A DNA stretch of 64,000 nt from Cellulophaga algicola DSM 14237 (GTDB lineage Bacteria; Bacteroidota; Bacteroidia; Flavobacteriales; Flavobacteriaceae): NCBI RefSeq assembly GCF_000186265.1, contig NC_014934.1, positions 4,464,001-4,528,000 on the forward strand. The letters are read 5' to 3'. Each line of letters opens with the position of its first letter. The first letter of the stretch is position 1. Shown in pieces: positions 7,590 to 16,697 of the stretch. Both the position numbers and the translations under genes were made by a program. The notes beneath the pieces are model-generated. The model saw only the letters and a program-made list of their open reading frames with translations, had not been told where the DNA came from and did no database searches.

Positions 7590-8003
7590 ATGAAGCAATC
7601 ATCCCATAAAATAGTGTCCCTATTAATGGCTATTGTAGTGTTATTCGCTACAATGTCGTTTACGGTGAACATGCATTATTGTGGTGATACTTTAGTAGAA
7701 ACTGCATTATTTCACAAAGCAAAAGGTTGCGGAATGGAAATGCAAAAACCTGTAACCGAAGATTGTTCCATCACAAAAAAGAATTGTTGTAATGACAAGC
7801 AATCGGTCGTTGATGGTCAAGATGAATTACAATTACAAATTGACCAAGTTTCTTTTGAGCAATTCGTATTCATTGCTTCTTTTGTTTACAGCTACCTAGA
7901 TCTATTTGAAGGACTAGAAGAAAAAGCACCTTCATATGAAAGGTATGCACCACCACTCGTCACCAAGCAAATCTTTAAGCTTGACGAGACGTATTTAATT
8001 TGA
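7590..8003 (+). CDS. HYC_CC_PP family protein, copper operon
   Basis: A 137-residue exported or membrane-anchored protein. A hydrophobic N-terminal segment (8-26) is followed by the three hallmarks of the family: HYC at 29-31, CC at 66-67 and PP at 121-122. Additional cysteines at 31, 47 and 59 could bind metal or form disulfides. The family has no established biochemical function, but it recurs beside copper/heavy-metal efflux genes, as here, where it is first in the operon. ATG 7590 is preferred to the in-frame TTG at 7578, which lies in the -7 element. Confidence 0.82.
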   Translation: MKQSSHKIVSLLMAIVVLFATMSFTVNMHYCGDTLVETALFHKAKGCGMEMQKPVTEDCSITKKNCCNDKQSVVDGQDELQLQIDQVSFEQFVFIASFVYSYLDLFEGLEEKAPSYERYAPPLVTKQIFKLDETYLI

Positions 8004-8024
8004 TTTTTAAACAATAGATCGTAT

Positions 8025-8051
8025 TATCCAATGAATTATTTCATTAGGATA
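8025..8051. other. Hairpin in the HYC-cusA intergenic region
   Basis: TATCC-AATGAA and TTCATT-AGGATA can pair with one bulged base around a four-base loop. There is no U-tract, so it is not a standard terminator. It could stabilise or partially attenuate the message before cusA; nothing else supports a function. Confidence 0.35.
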
Positions 8052-8119
8052 GTTCACTGTATTCGGTGTTTTCCTATTTAAGACAACGCCACTTTCTAAC
8101 TGTTTAATAATCAAACTTC

Positions 8120-11100
8120 ATGCTAAATAGAAGCATCAAATTCTTAATTGAGAATAAACTCGTAGCCGTTTTATTACTTGTCCTTTTTATTGGATGGGGA
8201 ACTGTAAATGCACCATTTAATTGGGATACTGGATTTTTACCTAGTAACCCTGTAGCGGTAGATGCTATTCCTGATATTGGTGAAAACCAACAAATTGTAT
8301 TCACAAAATGGGATGGTCGTTCTCCTCAAGATATCGAAGACCAAATTACGTATCCTTTAACCACTTCTTTACTCGGTATTCCCGGAGTAAAAACCATTCG
8401 TAGTTCGTCTATGTTTGGGTTTTCAAGTATCTATATCATTTTTGAAGAAGATATTGAGTTTTACTGGAGCCGAAGTCGCATTTTAGAAAAACTAAATTCG
8501 CTACCAAACGGATTATTACCAGAAGGCGTTAACCCTGCTTTAGGGCCAGATGCAACAGGATTAGGTCAGGTTTATTGGTACACTCTAGAAGGTAGAGATA
8601 AAGACGGAAACGTTACTGGCGGTTGGGATTTACAAGAATTACGAAGCATACAAGATTATTATGTAAAGTATGCATTATCGTCTGCAAGCGGAGTTTCTGA
8701 AGTGGCTTCTATTGGTGGTTATGTTCAAGAATACCAGATAGATGTGAACCCAGAATTGATGCGGCAATACAAAATTGGTTTAAATCAAGTTGTAAAAGCA
8801 GTTAAAAGTAGCAATCAAGATATAGGTGCACAAACTTTAGAAATTAATCAAGCAGAGTATTTAGTCCGTGGTTTAGGGTATATAAAATCGGTTGAAGATA
8901 TTGAAAATGCCGTAGTAACTTCCGAAGGTTATACCGCTATTAAAATTAAAGATATTGCTAAAGTATCCTTAGGCCCTGCAGCACGACGTGGTTTATTAGA
9001 TAAAGAAGGTGCAGAAGTTGTTGGCGGAGTTGTGGTTGCTAGATATGGTGCAAACCCAATGGAAGTTATCACCAACGTAAAAGCTAAAATAGCAGAACTA
9101 AAAGACGGTTTACCTACTAAGGTATTAGCAGACGGACGGACATCACAACTAACTGTCATCCCTTTCTACGATCGTTCTGAACTTATTGTAGAAACTTTAG
9201 ATACGCTTAGTGAAGCATTAACTTTAGAGATATTAATTACCATTTTGGTGATTATTGTAATGGTCTTTAACCTAAGAGCATCCCTTTTAATTTCTGGCTT
9301 GTTACCTGTTGCTATTTTAATGGTTTTTGTGGCGATGAAACTATTTAATGTTGATGCTAATATTGTTGCCCTTTCAGGTATTGCAATTGCCATAGGAACC
9401 ATGGTAGATGTTGGTGTCATACTTGCCGAAAATATGATTCGTCATCTCGATGATGAAAAACTAAGAACTCGTGAGAATGGAACAACATTAACTATAAATG
9501 AAGTAGTTTACAATGCTACTTCGGAAGTTTCCGGAGCTATTTTAACAGCTGTTTTAACAACTATTATCAGTTTTGTACCCGTATTTACAATGGTTGGCGC
9601 AGAAGGTAAATTGTTTAGACCTTTGGCTTTTACAAAAACAATGGCGTTATCCGCGTCTTTAGTGATTGCTTTGTTTATAATTCCGCCTTTAGCAGCTTTT
9701 TTATTCCGTAAAACAACATTTAAAAACTCATTTAAATACATTGTAAGTGGTGCTTTAATCCTTGCCGGAATTGCAATTGTGATAAGTGATAACTGGTTGG
9801 GAATTATTTTAATTGCTTTCGGAGTTTTATCATTTTGGAGTTTATATTTTAATAAATCTGAAATAAATTTTTCGCTTTTTAATTTTCCCTTTTCACTTTC
9901 AAAAAACCTTATAAATATTATTATTTCTTCAGCAGCCATTGTATTTCTATTGGCCGAATATTGGAGACCCTTAGGTTTTAACCGTAGTATTTTTATCAAC
10001 TTAATTTTTGTTGCTATTATTTGCTTCGGAATTTTAGGACTGTTCTCTATTTTTAGAAAATATTACGGACAAATTTTACAATGGGCTTTAGCGAATAAAT
10101 TATTGTTTTTAATGATTCCTGCAGCTGTTCTTATTTCTGGAGTTTGGATTATGAACAACACTGGAAAAGAATTTATGCCCTCCTTAAATGAAGGTTCTTT
10201 TCTACTCATGCCTACTTCGCTACCGCATGCTGGAGTCGAAGAAAACAAACGTGTGTTACAGCAATTGGATATGGCAGTTGCTACCATTCCTGAAATTGAA
10301 ACTGTGGTTGGAAAATCTGGTAGAACAGCATCTGCTTTAGACCCTGCTCCTTTATCGATGTACGAAAACATGATTCAGTATAAACCGGAATACATGCGTA
10401 ATTCCGAAGGTAAAAGACAACGCTATAAAGTAAATGAGGATGGCTTATTTACATTGAAAAACGGACAATTGGCGACTGACGGTAGTGAAAGACTAAATAG
10501 AATGTCAGGTCGAGTATCACGAGGTACGAGTGCTATATCTAGACCCTATACTTCTCGATACAATTCTGAAGAAAAATCAGAATCACTCGAAGTGACAACC
10601 ACAGTTTCAAATTCCCTACTAATAGAAGATGAAGATGGAGAGTTCTACCGTAACTGGCGACCAGAAATACAATCACCAGATGATATTTGGAAAGAAATTA
10701 TAAAAGTCACCAAGTTACCAGGTGTTACATCTGCTCCCAAATTACAGCCTATAGAAACCAGGTTGGTCATGCTACAAACAGGTATGCGAGCACCTATGGG
10801 AATTAAAGTAAAAGGGCAAGATTTAAAGCAAATTGAAGCTTTTGGACTAGAACTAGAAAGTCTTTTAAAACAAGCAAAAGGTGTTAAAGTAGAAGCTGTT
10901 TTTGCCGATAGAATTGTGGGTAAACCGTATTTGCTAATTGATATTGATAGAGAAAAAATAGCACGATATGGAATTTCTATAGAAGATGTTCAAAGTGTGC
11001 TAAAAGTTGCTATTGGTGGTATGGCTTTAACGCAAACTGTGGAAGGCCGAGAACGTTACGGAGTTCGTGTACGTTACCCAAGAGAATTACGTGGCAACCC

Positions 11101-11977
11101 TGAAGACATCAAAGACATTTATATTCCTGTAGAAAAAGGGAGTCCTGTGCCATTAAGTGAGTTGGCTACGATTCGTTATGAACAAGGTCCGCAGGTAATA
11201 AAAAGTGAAGACACCTTTTTAGTAGGTTATGTGTTGTTTGATAAAATAGACGGTTTTGCAGAAGTAGCTGTGGTAGAAAATGCACAAGCCTTATTTCAAC
11301 AAAAAATAGCTTCTGGAGAATTAATTGTTCCTAAAGGCATCAGTTACAAGTTCACAGGAACGTATGAAAATCAATTACGTGCAGAAAAAACATTGGCTGT
11401 TGTAGTTCCTTTAGCGTTGGCTATTATCTTTTTAATCCTGTATTTTCAGTTTAAATCGGTAACCACATCGTTAATGGTATTTACGGGAATTGCGGTTGCA
11501 TTTGCGGGTGGTTTTATTATGATTTGGTTATACGGACAAGAATGGTTCTTCAACTTTAGTTTCTTTGGTGAGAATATGCGAGACCTTTTCAACATGAAAA
11601 CCATCAATTTAAGTGTAGCTGTTTGGGTTGGTTTTATTGCCTTATTCGGAATTGCAACAGATGATGGTGTTGTAATGGCAACCTACCTTACACAAACTTT
11701 TGATCGTGAAAAACCATCGGATAAAATGAGTATTAGGGCAGCTACTTTAGAAGCTGCTAAAAAACGTATTCGTCCGTGTTTAATGACCACAGTTACCACC
11801 ATTTTAGCTTTATTACCTGTTTTAACATCCACCGGAAAAGGAAGCGATATTATGATCCCGATGGCAATTCCAATTTTTGGAGGAATGGTGATTGATATCA
11901 CGTCTTACTTTATTGTTCCGGTTTTATATAGCTGGAGAGAAGAGATGAAATTGAAGAGAGTGAAAAGTTTAAAGTGA
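8120..11977 (+). CDS. cusA: CusA/CzcA family heavy-metal RND efflux pump
   Basis: A 1285-residue inner-membrane RND pump that should use the proton gradient to export Cu(I)/Ag(I) with CusB and CusC. Family signatures include the N-terminal first helix, DIGENQQIV, the charged TM segment GIAIAIGTMVDVGVILAENM, and the C-terminal repeat GIATDDGVVMATYL. Methionines in DPAPLSMYENM and MLQTGMRAPMG lie where CusA places its metal-binding methionines. The protein is about 240 residues longer than E. coli CusA. Residues about 530-655 add roughly four hydrophobic segments in the central loop, and about 757-857 add a charged soluble insert. The cognate CusC follows directly and CusB is the last gene of the operon. 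The Cu/Ag assignment rests on the neighbours. Confidence 0.93.
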   Translation: MLNRSIKFLIENKLVAVLLLVLFIGWGTVNAPFNWDTGFLPSNPVAVDAIPDIGENQQIVFTKWDGRSPQDIEDQITYPLTTSLLGIPGVKTIRSSSMFGFSSIYIIFEEDIEFYWSRSRILEKLNSLPNGLLPEGVNPALGPDATGLGQVYWYTLEGRDKDGNVTGGWDLQELRSIQDYYVKYALSSASGVSEVASIGGYVQEYQIDVNPELMRQYKIGLNQVVKAVKSSNQDIGAQTLEINQAEYLVRGLGYIKSVEDIENAVVTSEGYTAIKIKDIAKVSLGPAARRGLLDKEGAEVVGGVVVARYGANPMEVITNVKAKIAELKDGLPTKVLADGRTSQLTVIPFYDRSELIVETLDTLSEALTLEILITILVIIVMVFNLRASLLISGLLPVAILMVFVAMKLFNVDANIVALSGIAIAIGTMVDVGVILAENMIRHLDDEKLRTRENGTTLTINEVVYNATSEVSGAILTAVLTTIISFVPVFTMVGAEGKLFRPLAFTKTMALSASLVIALFIIPPLAAFLFRKTTFKNSFKYIVSGALILAGIAIVISDNWLGIILIAFGVLSFWSLYFNKSEINFSLFNFPFSLSKNLINIIISSAAIVFLLAEYWRPLGFNRSIFINLIFVAIICFGILGLFSIFRKYYGQILQWALANKLLFLMIPAAVLISGVWIMNNTGKEFMPSLNEGSFLLMPTSLPHAGVEENKRVLQQLDMAVATIPEIETVVGKSGRTASALDPAPLSMYENMIQYKPEYMRNSEGKRQRYKVNEDGLFTLKNGQLATDGSERLNRMSGRVSRGTSAISRPYTSRYNSEEKSESLEVTTTVSNSLLIEDEDGEFYRNWRPEIQSPDDIWKEIIKVTKLPGVTSAPKLQPIETRLVMLQTGMRAPMGIKVKGQDLKQIEAFGLELESLLKQAKGVKVEAVFADRIVGKPYLLIDIDREKIARYGISIEDVQSVLKVAIGGMALTQTVEGRERYGVRVRYPRELRGNPEDIKDIYIPVEKGSPVPLSELATIRYEQGPQVIKSEDTFLVGYVLFDKIDGFAEVAVVENAQALFQQKIASGELIVPKGISYKFTGTYENQLRAEKTLAVVVPLALAIIFLILYFQFKSVTTSLMVFTGIAVAFAGGFIMIWLYGQEWFFNFSFFGENMRDLFNMKTINLSVAVWVGFIALFGIATDDGVVMATYLTQTFDREKPSDKMSIRAATLEAAKKRIRPCLMTTVTTILALLPVLTSTGKGSDIMIPMAIPIFGGMVIDITSYFIVPVLYSWREEMKLKRVKSLK

Positions 11978-11994
11978 TAAATGAAAAATATACA

Positions 11995-13239
11995 ATGAAA
12001 AAAAATAATAATCATATCGTACAGAAAGTAGTCTTGTTTCTTGGTTCTTGTTTCTTGAGTCTTTTTACAAACGCACAAGAACTAGAAACATACATTAATA
12101 AGGCTTTAGATACTAGTCCTGAAATTCAAAAATTTGAGTTGCAATATAACATTGCTTCCGAAAAAGTGAATGAAGTAAACACCCTGCCTAACACAGAATT
12201 TGGAGTTGGTTATTTTATAAGTGAACCAGAAACCCGAACTGGAGCACAACGTTTTAAGGTGTCTGCAAAACAAATGTTTCCTTGGTTTCATACTATTTCG
12301 GCAAGAGAAAATTATGTAAATGCATTGGCTGATGCAAAATATGAAGACATTGTTATTGCTAAAAGAAAATTGATGGCTTCGGTTTCGCAATCGTATTACA
12401 ATTTGTATGCTAATAAAGTAAAACAAAATGTTTTAGTTGAAAATATAAAGCTATTAGACACCTATGAAACATTAGCATTAACTTCTGTTGAAGTTGGTAA
12501 AGCTTCCGCTGTAGATGTCTTGCGCTTACAAATGAGACAGAATGAAATGCAACAATTATTAGAAGTATTAGGGCAACAATTTCTTGCAGAACAAACAAAT
12601 TTTAACAAGCTTTTAAATCGTGATAAAGAGATTGCGGTTTCTATAGTAAATGAGTTGAATTTACCTTCGGAAGATTTTGAAATAAATACTAAAAACTTAG
12701 CATTACATCCTGAATTATTAAAATATGATAAACTATATCAATCTGTAGAAAAATCAGAATTATTGAATCAAAAAGAAAGCAATCCTTTAATTGGTTTTGG
12801 GTTAGATTATATCAATGTAGATGAAAGACCAGACATGAGTTTTAGTGATAATGGAAAGGATATTGTAATGCCAATGGTATCGGTTTCCATTCCAATTTTT
12901 AATAAGAAATATAAATCACAAACAAAGCAAAACGAGTTTCAGCAACAAGAGATTGAAGCTCAAAAACAAGAACGTTTAAACACCTTAGAAACACTTTTAG
13001 ATAAGGCTGTAAATGACCGAATTTCCGCAAGAATTAGTTACAATACACAAGCTAAAAACCTGCAGCAAGCTAAAGATGCAGAAACTATTTTGGTAAAAAG
13101 TTACGAAACAGGAACTATCGATTTTAATGATGTTTTAGACATTCAAGAATTGCAATTAAAGTTTCAAATGAATCAAATTGAAGCTGTAAAAACCTATTAC
13201 GTACAAACAACAATTATCAACTATTTAATAACAAAATAA
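11995..13239 (+). CDS. cusC: TolC/CusC family outer membrane efflux protein
   Basis: A 414-residue outer membrane factor forming the exit duct for the CusAB pump. A signal peptide ends near FTNAQ. The rest has the two-repeat, helix-rich, glutamine- and asparagine-rich pattern of TolC proteins, with IGFGLDYINV and MPMVSVSIPIFNKKYK in the second repeat. ATG 11995 is chosen over the in-frame GTG 11974, which overlaps the cusA stop and would place seven polar residues before the signal. It is followed after one base by the multicopper oxidase gene. Confidence 0.9.
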   Translation: MKKNNNHIVQKVVLFLGSCFLSLFTNAQELETYINKALDTSPEIQKFELQYNIASEKVNEVNTLPNTEFGVGYFISEPETRTGAQRFKVSAKQMFPWFHTISARENYVNALADAKYEDIVIAKRKLMASVSQSYYNLYANKVKQNVLVENIKLLDTYETLALTSVEVGKASAVDVLRLQMRQNEMQQLLEVLGQQFLAEQTNFNKLLNRDKEIAVSIVNELNLPSEDFEINTKNLALHPELLKYDKLYQSVEKSELLNQKESNPLIGFGLDYINVDERPDMSFSDNGKDIVMPMVSVSIPIFNKKYKSQTKQNEFQQQEIEAQKQERLNTLETLLDKAVNDRISARISYNTQAKNLQQAKDAETILVKSYETGTIDFNDVLDIQELQLKFQMNQIEAVKTYYVQTTIINYLITK

Positions 13240-13240
13240 T

Positions 13241-15589
13241 ATGAAAGCTAATATAATATTACTGTTTTTACTAGCTTTAACAACAGGTGTTTTTGCGCAA
13301 AAAGAATTGATACATTTAGAAAATATAAATCATCTTCCCGTAAGAGAACACACTATTACTTTACGCAAGGCTACTGTTAATAAAGCAGGAAAAGAAGTTA
13401 TGGGAATGACCGTAAACGGGACAATCCCCGGTCCTACCCTAGAATTTACCGAAGGTGAATACGCAATTATCTATGTAAAAAATGAGATGGATGTAGAAAC
13501 TTCTGTGCATTGGCACGGACTTTTATTACCTAATTTTTACGATGGCGTTCCTTATTTAACAACACCTCCAATTGAACCAGGTCATACTCAGAAGTATGAA
13601 TTTCCTATAAAACAATCTGGTACTTATTGGTACCATTCTCATACTATGTTACAAGAACAAAGTGGTGTATTTGGTTCTATTGTTATAAAACCCAAAGTAC
13701 AGACTTTAGATTATGATAAAGAATTAGTCTTAATGTTGTCTGACTGGACTAATGAAAAACCAATGAATGTGCTTCGTAATTTAAAGCGAGGAAATGAATG
13801 GTACAGTATTAAAAAAGAAACGGCTACACCCCTAAATAAGGTTATTGCTCGTGGCGCTTTTGGAGCACAATTAAATTTTTGGAGACAACGAATGGAAGGT
13901 GCAGATATAGCCGATGTATATTATCCTGCATTTCTTATTAATGGAGAAGAAAGTATCGAATATCCAGAATTTAAAACAGGAGAAAAAGTACGATTGAGAA
14001 TCATTGATGGAGGTGCTTCTACGTCATTCTGGATGACTTTTGGTGGTGAGGATCCACTATTGGTTTCGGCAGATGGCCTTGATGTAGTACCCGTAAAAAA
14101 GAACAAAACCTTTATAGCCATTGCAGAAGCTTATGATTTTATTGTTACGATTCCCAAAGAGGGGAAAATAGAATTTAAAATTACGGCACAAGACGGTTCT
14201 GGCACTGCTTCTGCTTTTATAGGAAACGGAAAAGTGTTACCTGCTATGAATATTCCAAAACCAGATAAGATTGGAATGATGCAAAAAATGGCAAAAATGG
14301 ATATGAAAATGGGTGCACACGCTTTAAAGTTTCAACCTAAAAAAGATGAGCGCTTTAAAATAAAGGAGGAATATGGAATGCAGATGAAGAATATGCAAGG
14401 TATGGATATGAATCATTCTGAAAAGAAAGAGGATGCTATGGCAAGCATAAATACTTCTAAAATGGATGGAATGAATATGAAGAAAGATACTATGCAAATG
14501 GATCATTCTAAAATGAAGGAAATGAACATGAAGAGTGATGATTCCACGCAAAGAATGGAAGGTATGGATATGTTTTCTGAGTATAATTACGATTACTTAA
14601 AATCACCAGGAAAAACAACGTATGACATTTCCCTACCTGTCAACGATATCTTGTTAAACCTTACAGGAAACATGAATCGCTATATCTGGAGTATGAATGG
14701 CGTACCACTTTCTGAAGCGGATAATATTAAAATAAAAGCCAACCAAGTAACTAGAATTACTTTTAATAATTTAACAATGATGCATCATCCGATGCATTTA
14801 CATGGTCACTTCTTTAGAGTACTGAATAAAAATGGAGCGTATTCACCTTTAAAGCATACCGTCAATGTTCCACCAATGCAAAAAGTAACCTTAGAGTTTT
14901 ATGGAAATAACGGAGATGAAAATGGAGACTGGTTTTTTCATTGTCATATTTTGTATCATATGATGGGCGGAATGGCCAGAGTACTGTCTTATGACAAACC
15001 TAGAGATTCAAGAATGGCAGATTTTCCTGCAGCAAAAATTATTGAAGAAACTGATAAATGGTATTCTTGGGGAATGGTAGATGTTGCCTCACATACAACA
15101 GGTTTTAATCTTGTAACTTCAAATATTAGAAATCAATTTAATACTTCCTTGGAATATGGTTGGAACAAAAATTTAGAAGGAGAATTTACCTACGAGCGCT
15201 ATTTACATGATTATCTAAGAGTCTTTGGAGGCGTTAATATAGAAAATGAAACACCAGAAAGTTTGGGAAATTTTAAGACAACCGCTGTCGTTGGTATTCG
15301 GTATTTAACACCTTACTTATTCAACCTAGATGCACGTATTGATAATGAATTAAGGCCAAGAATTGGTTTAGGAAGAAGTATAATGCTATTCCCTAAATTA
15401 TCAGTTTTTGGCTATTATGAATATCAAATAGATTTAGGTATCGTAAATAATCTACCAATAAATAAAGACTTTACTTCAGAAACTGTATGGAGTGCAGGAG
15501 CTGAATATATGCTTTCTAGAAATTTATCACTAATAGCAAGTTACGATAATCGTTATGGTGCTGGAGGTGGATTATCTATAAGGTTTTAA
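13241..15589 (+). CDS. Multicopper oxidase fused to CopB-like outer membrane barrel
   Basis: A 782-residue exported protein (signal about 1-19). Residues 20-600 form a CopA/PcoA-type multicopper oxidase that should oxidise Cu(I). Copper ligands are HWHG near 90, HSH near 131, HHPMHLHGHFF near 514 and HCHILYHMMGGM near 566. Residues about 345-445 hold a methionine- and histidine-rich insert (repeats like MDMNH, MDGMNM, MDHSKM) typical of copper loading. The last 175 residues are a second domain of amphipathic strands (YLTPYLFNLDARID, SIMLFPKLSVFGYYEYQIDL) ending in Phe, matching the style of the CopB/PcoB barrel. The oxidase would thus be tethered to the outer membrane. The oxidase call is firm; the CopB call is moderate. 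Confidence 0.88.
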   Translation: MKANIILLFLLALTTGVFAQKELIHLENINHLPVREHTITLRKATVNKAGKEVMGMTVNGTIPGPTLEFTEGEYAIIYVKNEMDVETSVHWHGLLLPNFYDGVPYLTTPPIEPGHTQKYEFPIKQSGTYWYHSHTMLQEQSGVFGSIVIKPKVQTLDYDKELVLMLSDWTNEKPMNVLRNLKRGNEWYSIKKETATPLNKVIARGAFGAQLNFWRQRMEGADIADVYYPAFLINGEESIEYPEFKTGEKVRLRIIDGGASTSFWMTFGGEDPLLVSADGLDVVPVKKNKTFIAIAEAYDFIVTIPKEGKIEFKITAQDGSGTASAFIGNGKVLPAMNIPKPDKIGMMQKMAKMDMKMGAHALKFQPKKDERFKIKEEYGMQMKNMQGMDMNHSEKKEDAMASINTSKMDGMNMKKDTMQMDHSKMKEMNMKSDDSTQRMEGMDMFSEYNYDYLKSPGKTTYDISLPVNDILLNLTGNMNRYIWSMNGVPLSEADNIKIKANQVTRITFNNLTMMHHPMHLHGHFFRVLNKNGAYSPLKHTVNVPPMQKVTLEFYGNNGDENGDWFFHCHILYHMMGGMARVLSYDKPRDSRMADFPAAKIIEETDKWYSWGMVDVASHTTGFNLVTSNIRNQFNTSLEYGWNKNLEGEFTYERYLHDYLRVFGGVNIENETPESLGNFKTTAVVGIRYLTPYLFNLDARIDNELRPRIGLGRSIMLFPKLSVFGYYEYQIDLGIVNNLPINKDFTSETVWSAGAEYMLSRNLSLIASYDNRYGAGGGLSIRF

Positions 15590-15600
15590 CATAGAAAAAT

Positions 15601-15621
15601 TAATAATAATAATAATAATAA
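15601..15621 (+). repeat. (TAA)7 microsatellite before the DUF3347 gene
   Basis: Seven perfect TAA units lie in the 50-bp gap between the oxidase gene and the DUF3347 lipoprotein, ending 18 bases before its start codon. Repeat number changes would alter leader length but not reading frame. Confidence 0.85.
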
Positions 15622-15639
15622 CATTTAAATAAATAAAAA

Positions 15640-16242
15640 ATGAAACATTTAAAATTAACAACAATTTTGGCAATGGCTTTTTTAAGCTTAACAATAATGT
15701 CTTGTAAAGACGGTAAGAAAAAGCAGGCAAAAACAGAAAAGCATTCAGAAATGAATCATGACGCGAATGATGGTCATCACGATAGTGAAGAGAAAGGAAT
15801 GGTGATGAGTCACAATCAAGATGGAAATGCAGAAATGGTACTAAAAGATTACTTTAATCTTAAAGATGCTTTAGTGGCAGATGATAATACAAAAGCAAAA
15901 GAATTAGGAGCAACATTAGTAAGAAGTCTAAAAAGTTTAGATGTTTCTAAATACACAGATGCAGAACAAGAAGAATTAAATGAAATTATTGAAGATGCTG
16001 CGGAACATGCAGAACACATTTCTGAAAGCCCAATGGCACACCAAAGAGAACATTTTAAAGTACTGAGTAAAGATGTTACAGATATGGTTTCTATTACAGG
16101 AACAGCAAACACTTTATATGAGCAATTTTGCCCAATGTACGATAAAGGTTCTGCTTGGTTAAGCATGAGTAAAGACATTAAAAATCCTTACTACGGCAGC
16201 AAAATGCTAAACTGTGGGAAATTGCAAAAAGAGATTAACTAA
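15640..16242 (+). CDS. DUF3347 lipoprotein of the copper operon
   Basis: A 200-residue lipoprotein: the signal ends in IMSC with Cys22. A histidine-rich linker (HSEMNHDANDGHH) follows. Residues about 65-200 are a DUF3347 domain: a helical bundle beginning with YFNLKDALVADD and ending in FCPMYDKGSAWLS and MLNCGKL. The conserved cysteines, methionines and histidines suggest metal binding; the domain has no settled function. The same domain forms the C-terminus of the CusB protein five genes downstream, so this may be a free-standing copper carrier for the pump (inference). It abuts the next gene directly. Confidence 0.85.
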   Translation: MKHLKLTTILAMAFLSLTIMSCKDGKKKQAKTEKHSEMNHDANDGHHDSEEKGMVMSHNQDGNAEMVLKDYFNLKDALVADDNTKAKELGATLVRSLKSLDVSKYTDAEQEELNEIIEDAAEHAEHISESPMAHQREHFKVLSKDVTDMVSITGTANTLYEQFCPMYDKGSAWLSMSKDIKNPYYGSKMLNCGKLQKEIN

Positions 16243-16695
16243 ATGAAAATTGTTAAAATCATAGCAATTATTGCACTGGTCGTTTTTGTGGGTATACAAT
16301 TTATATCCACAGAACGCAACCAAAGTAACGTTGTACCAATAACCGATTTTATGCTCGTTAATAATGTACCTAATGTCATTAAAAACAAGCTGCAAGTTTC
16401 TTGTTATGATTGTCATAGCAACAATACTGTATATCCTTGGTACAATAAAATACAACCTGTTACTTGGTTTTTAGAGAAGCATGTTAAAGAAGGAAAAGCA
16501 GAATTAAACTTTAGTGAGTGGGATATATTATCTAACCGAAGAAAAGGGAGTAAGCTAAGGTCAATAATAAAACAATTAGAAAGTAATAAAATGCCTTTAG
16601 AATCCTATATATGGATTCATGAAAAAGCAAAATTTTCTAAAGAAGATAAAACGACCATCATTAAATGGATATCGCAACTAAAAGACAGTCTCTAA
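16243..16695 (+). CDS. Haem-binding domain protein with CxxCH motif
   Basis: A 150-residue protein with an N-terminal membrane anchor (about 4-20) and one c-type haem attachment motif, CYDCH at 54-58, followed by SNNTVYPWYN. This is the layout of the Bacteroidota haem-binding domain (Haem_bd). It should face the periplasm and carry one haem c. It starts directly after the stop of the DUF3347 gene. Its presence in a copper operon suggests an electron-transfer partner for the multicopper oxidase or a redox step with copper; this is inference. Confidence 0.82.
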   Translation: MKIVKIIAIIALVVFVGIQFISTERNQSNVVPITDFMLVNNVPNVIKNKLQVSCYDCHSNNTVYPWYNKIQPVTWFLEKHVKEGKAELNFSEWDILSNRRKGSKLRSIIKQLESNKMPLESYIWIHEKAKFSKEDKTTIIKWISQLKDSL

Positions 16696-16697
16696 AA

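Noticed and set aside
8929-9999. Several long minus-strand open frames inside cusA
   Set aside because: They mirror the codon pattern of the real plus-strand gene and encode no recognisable domain.
11981-11998. Five-codon mini-frame overlapping the start of cusC
   Set aside because: Too short to separate from chance; no pausing codons or hairpin to suggest a leader peptide.
14324-14551. Minus-strand frame over the Met-rich insert of the oxidase, rich in His and Ile
   Set aside because: It is the antisense reading of ATG/CAT repeats in the Met/His-rich segment, not an independent gene.
15601-15621. Repeat considered as a CRISPR or other array
   Set aside because: It is a simple trinucleotide run without spacers.
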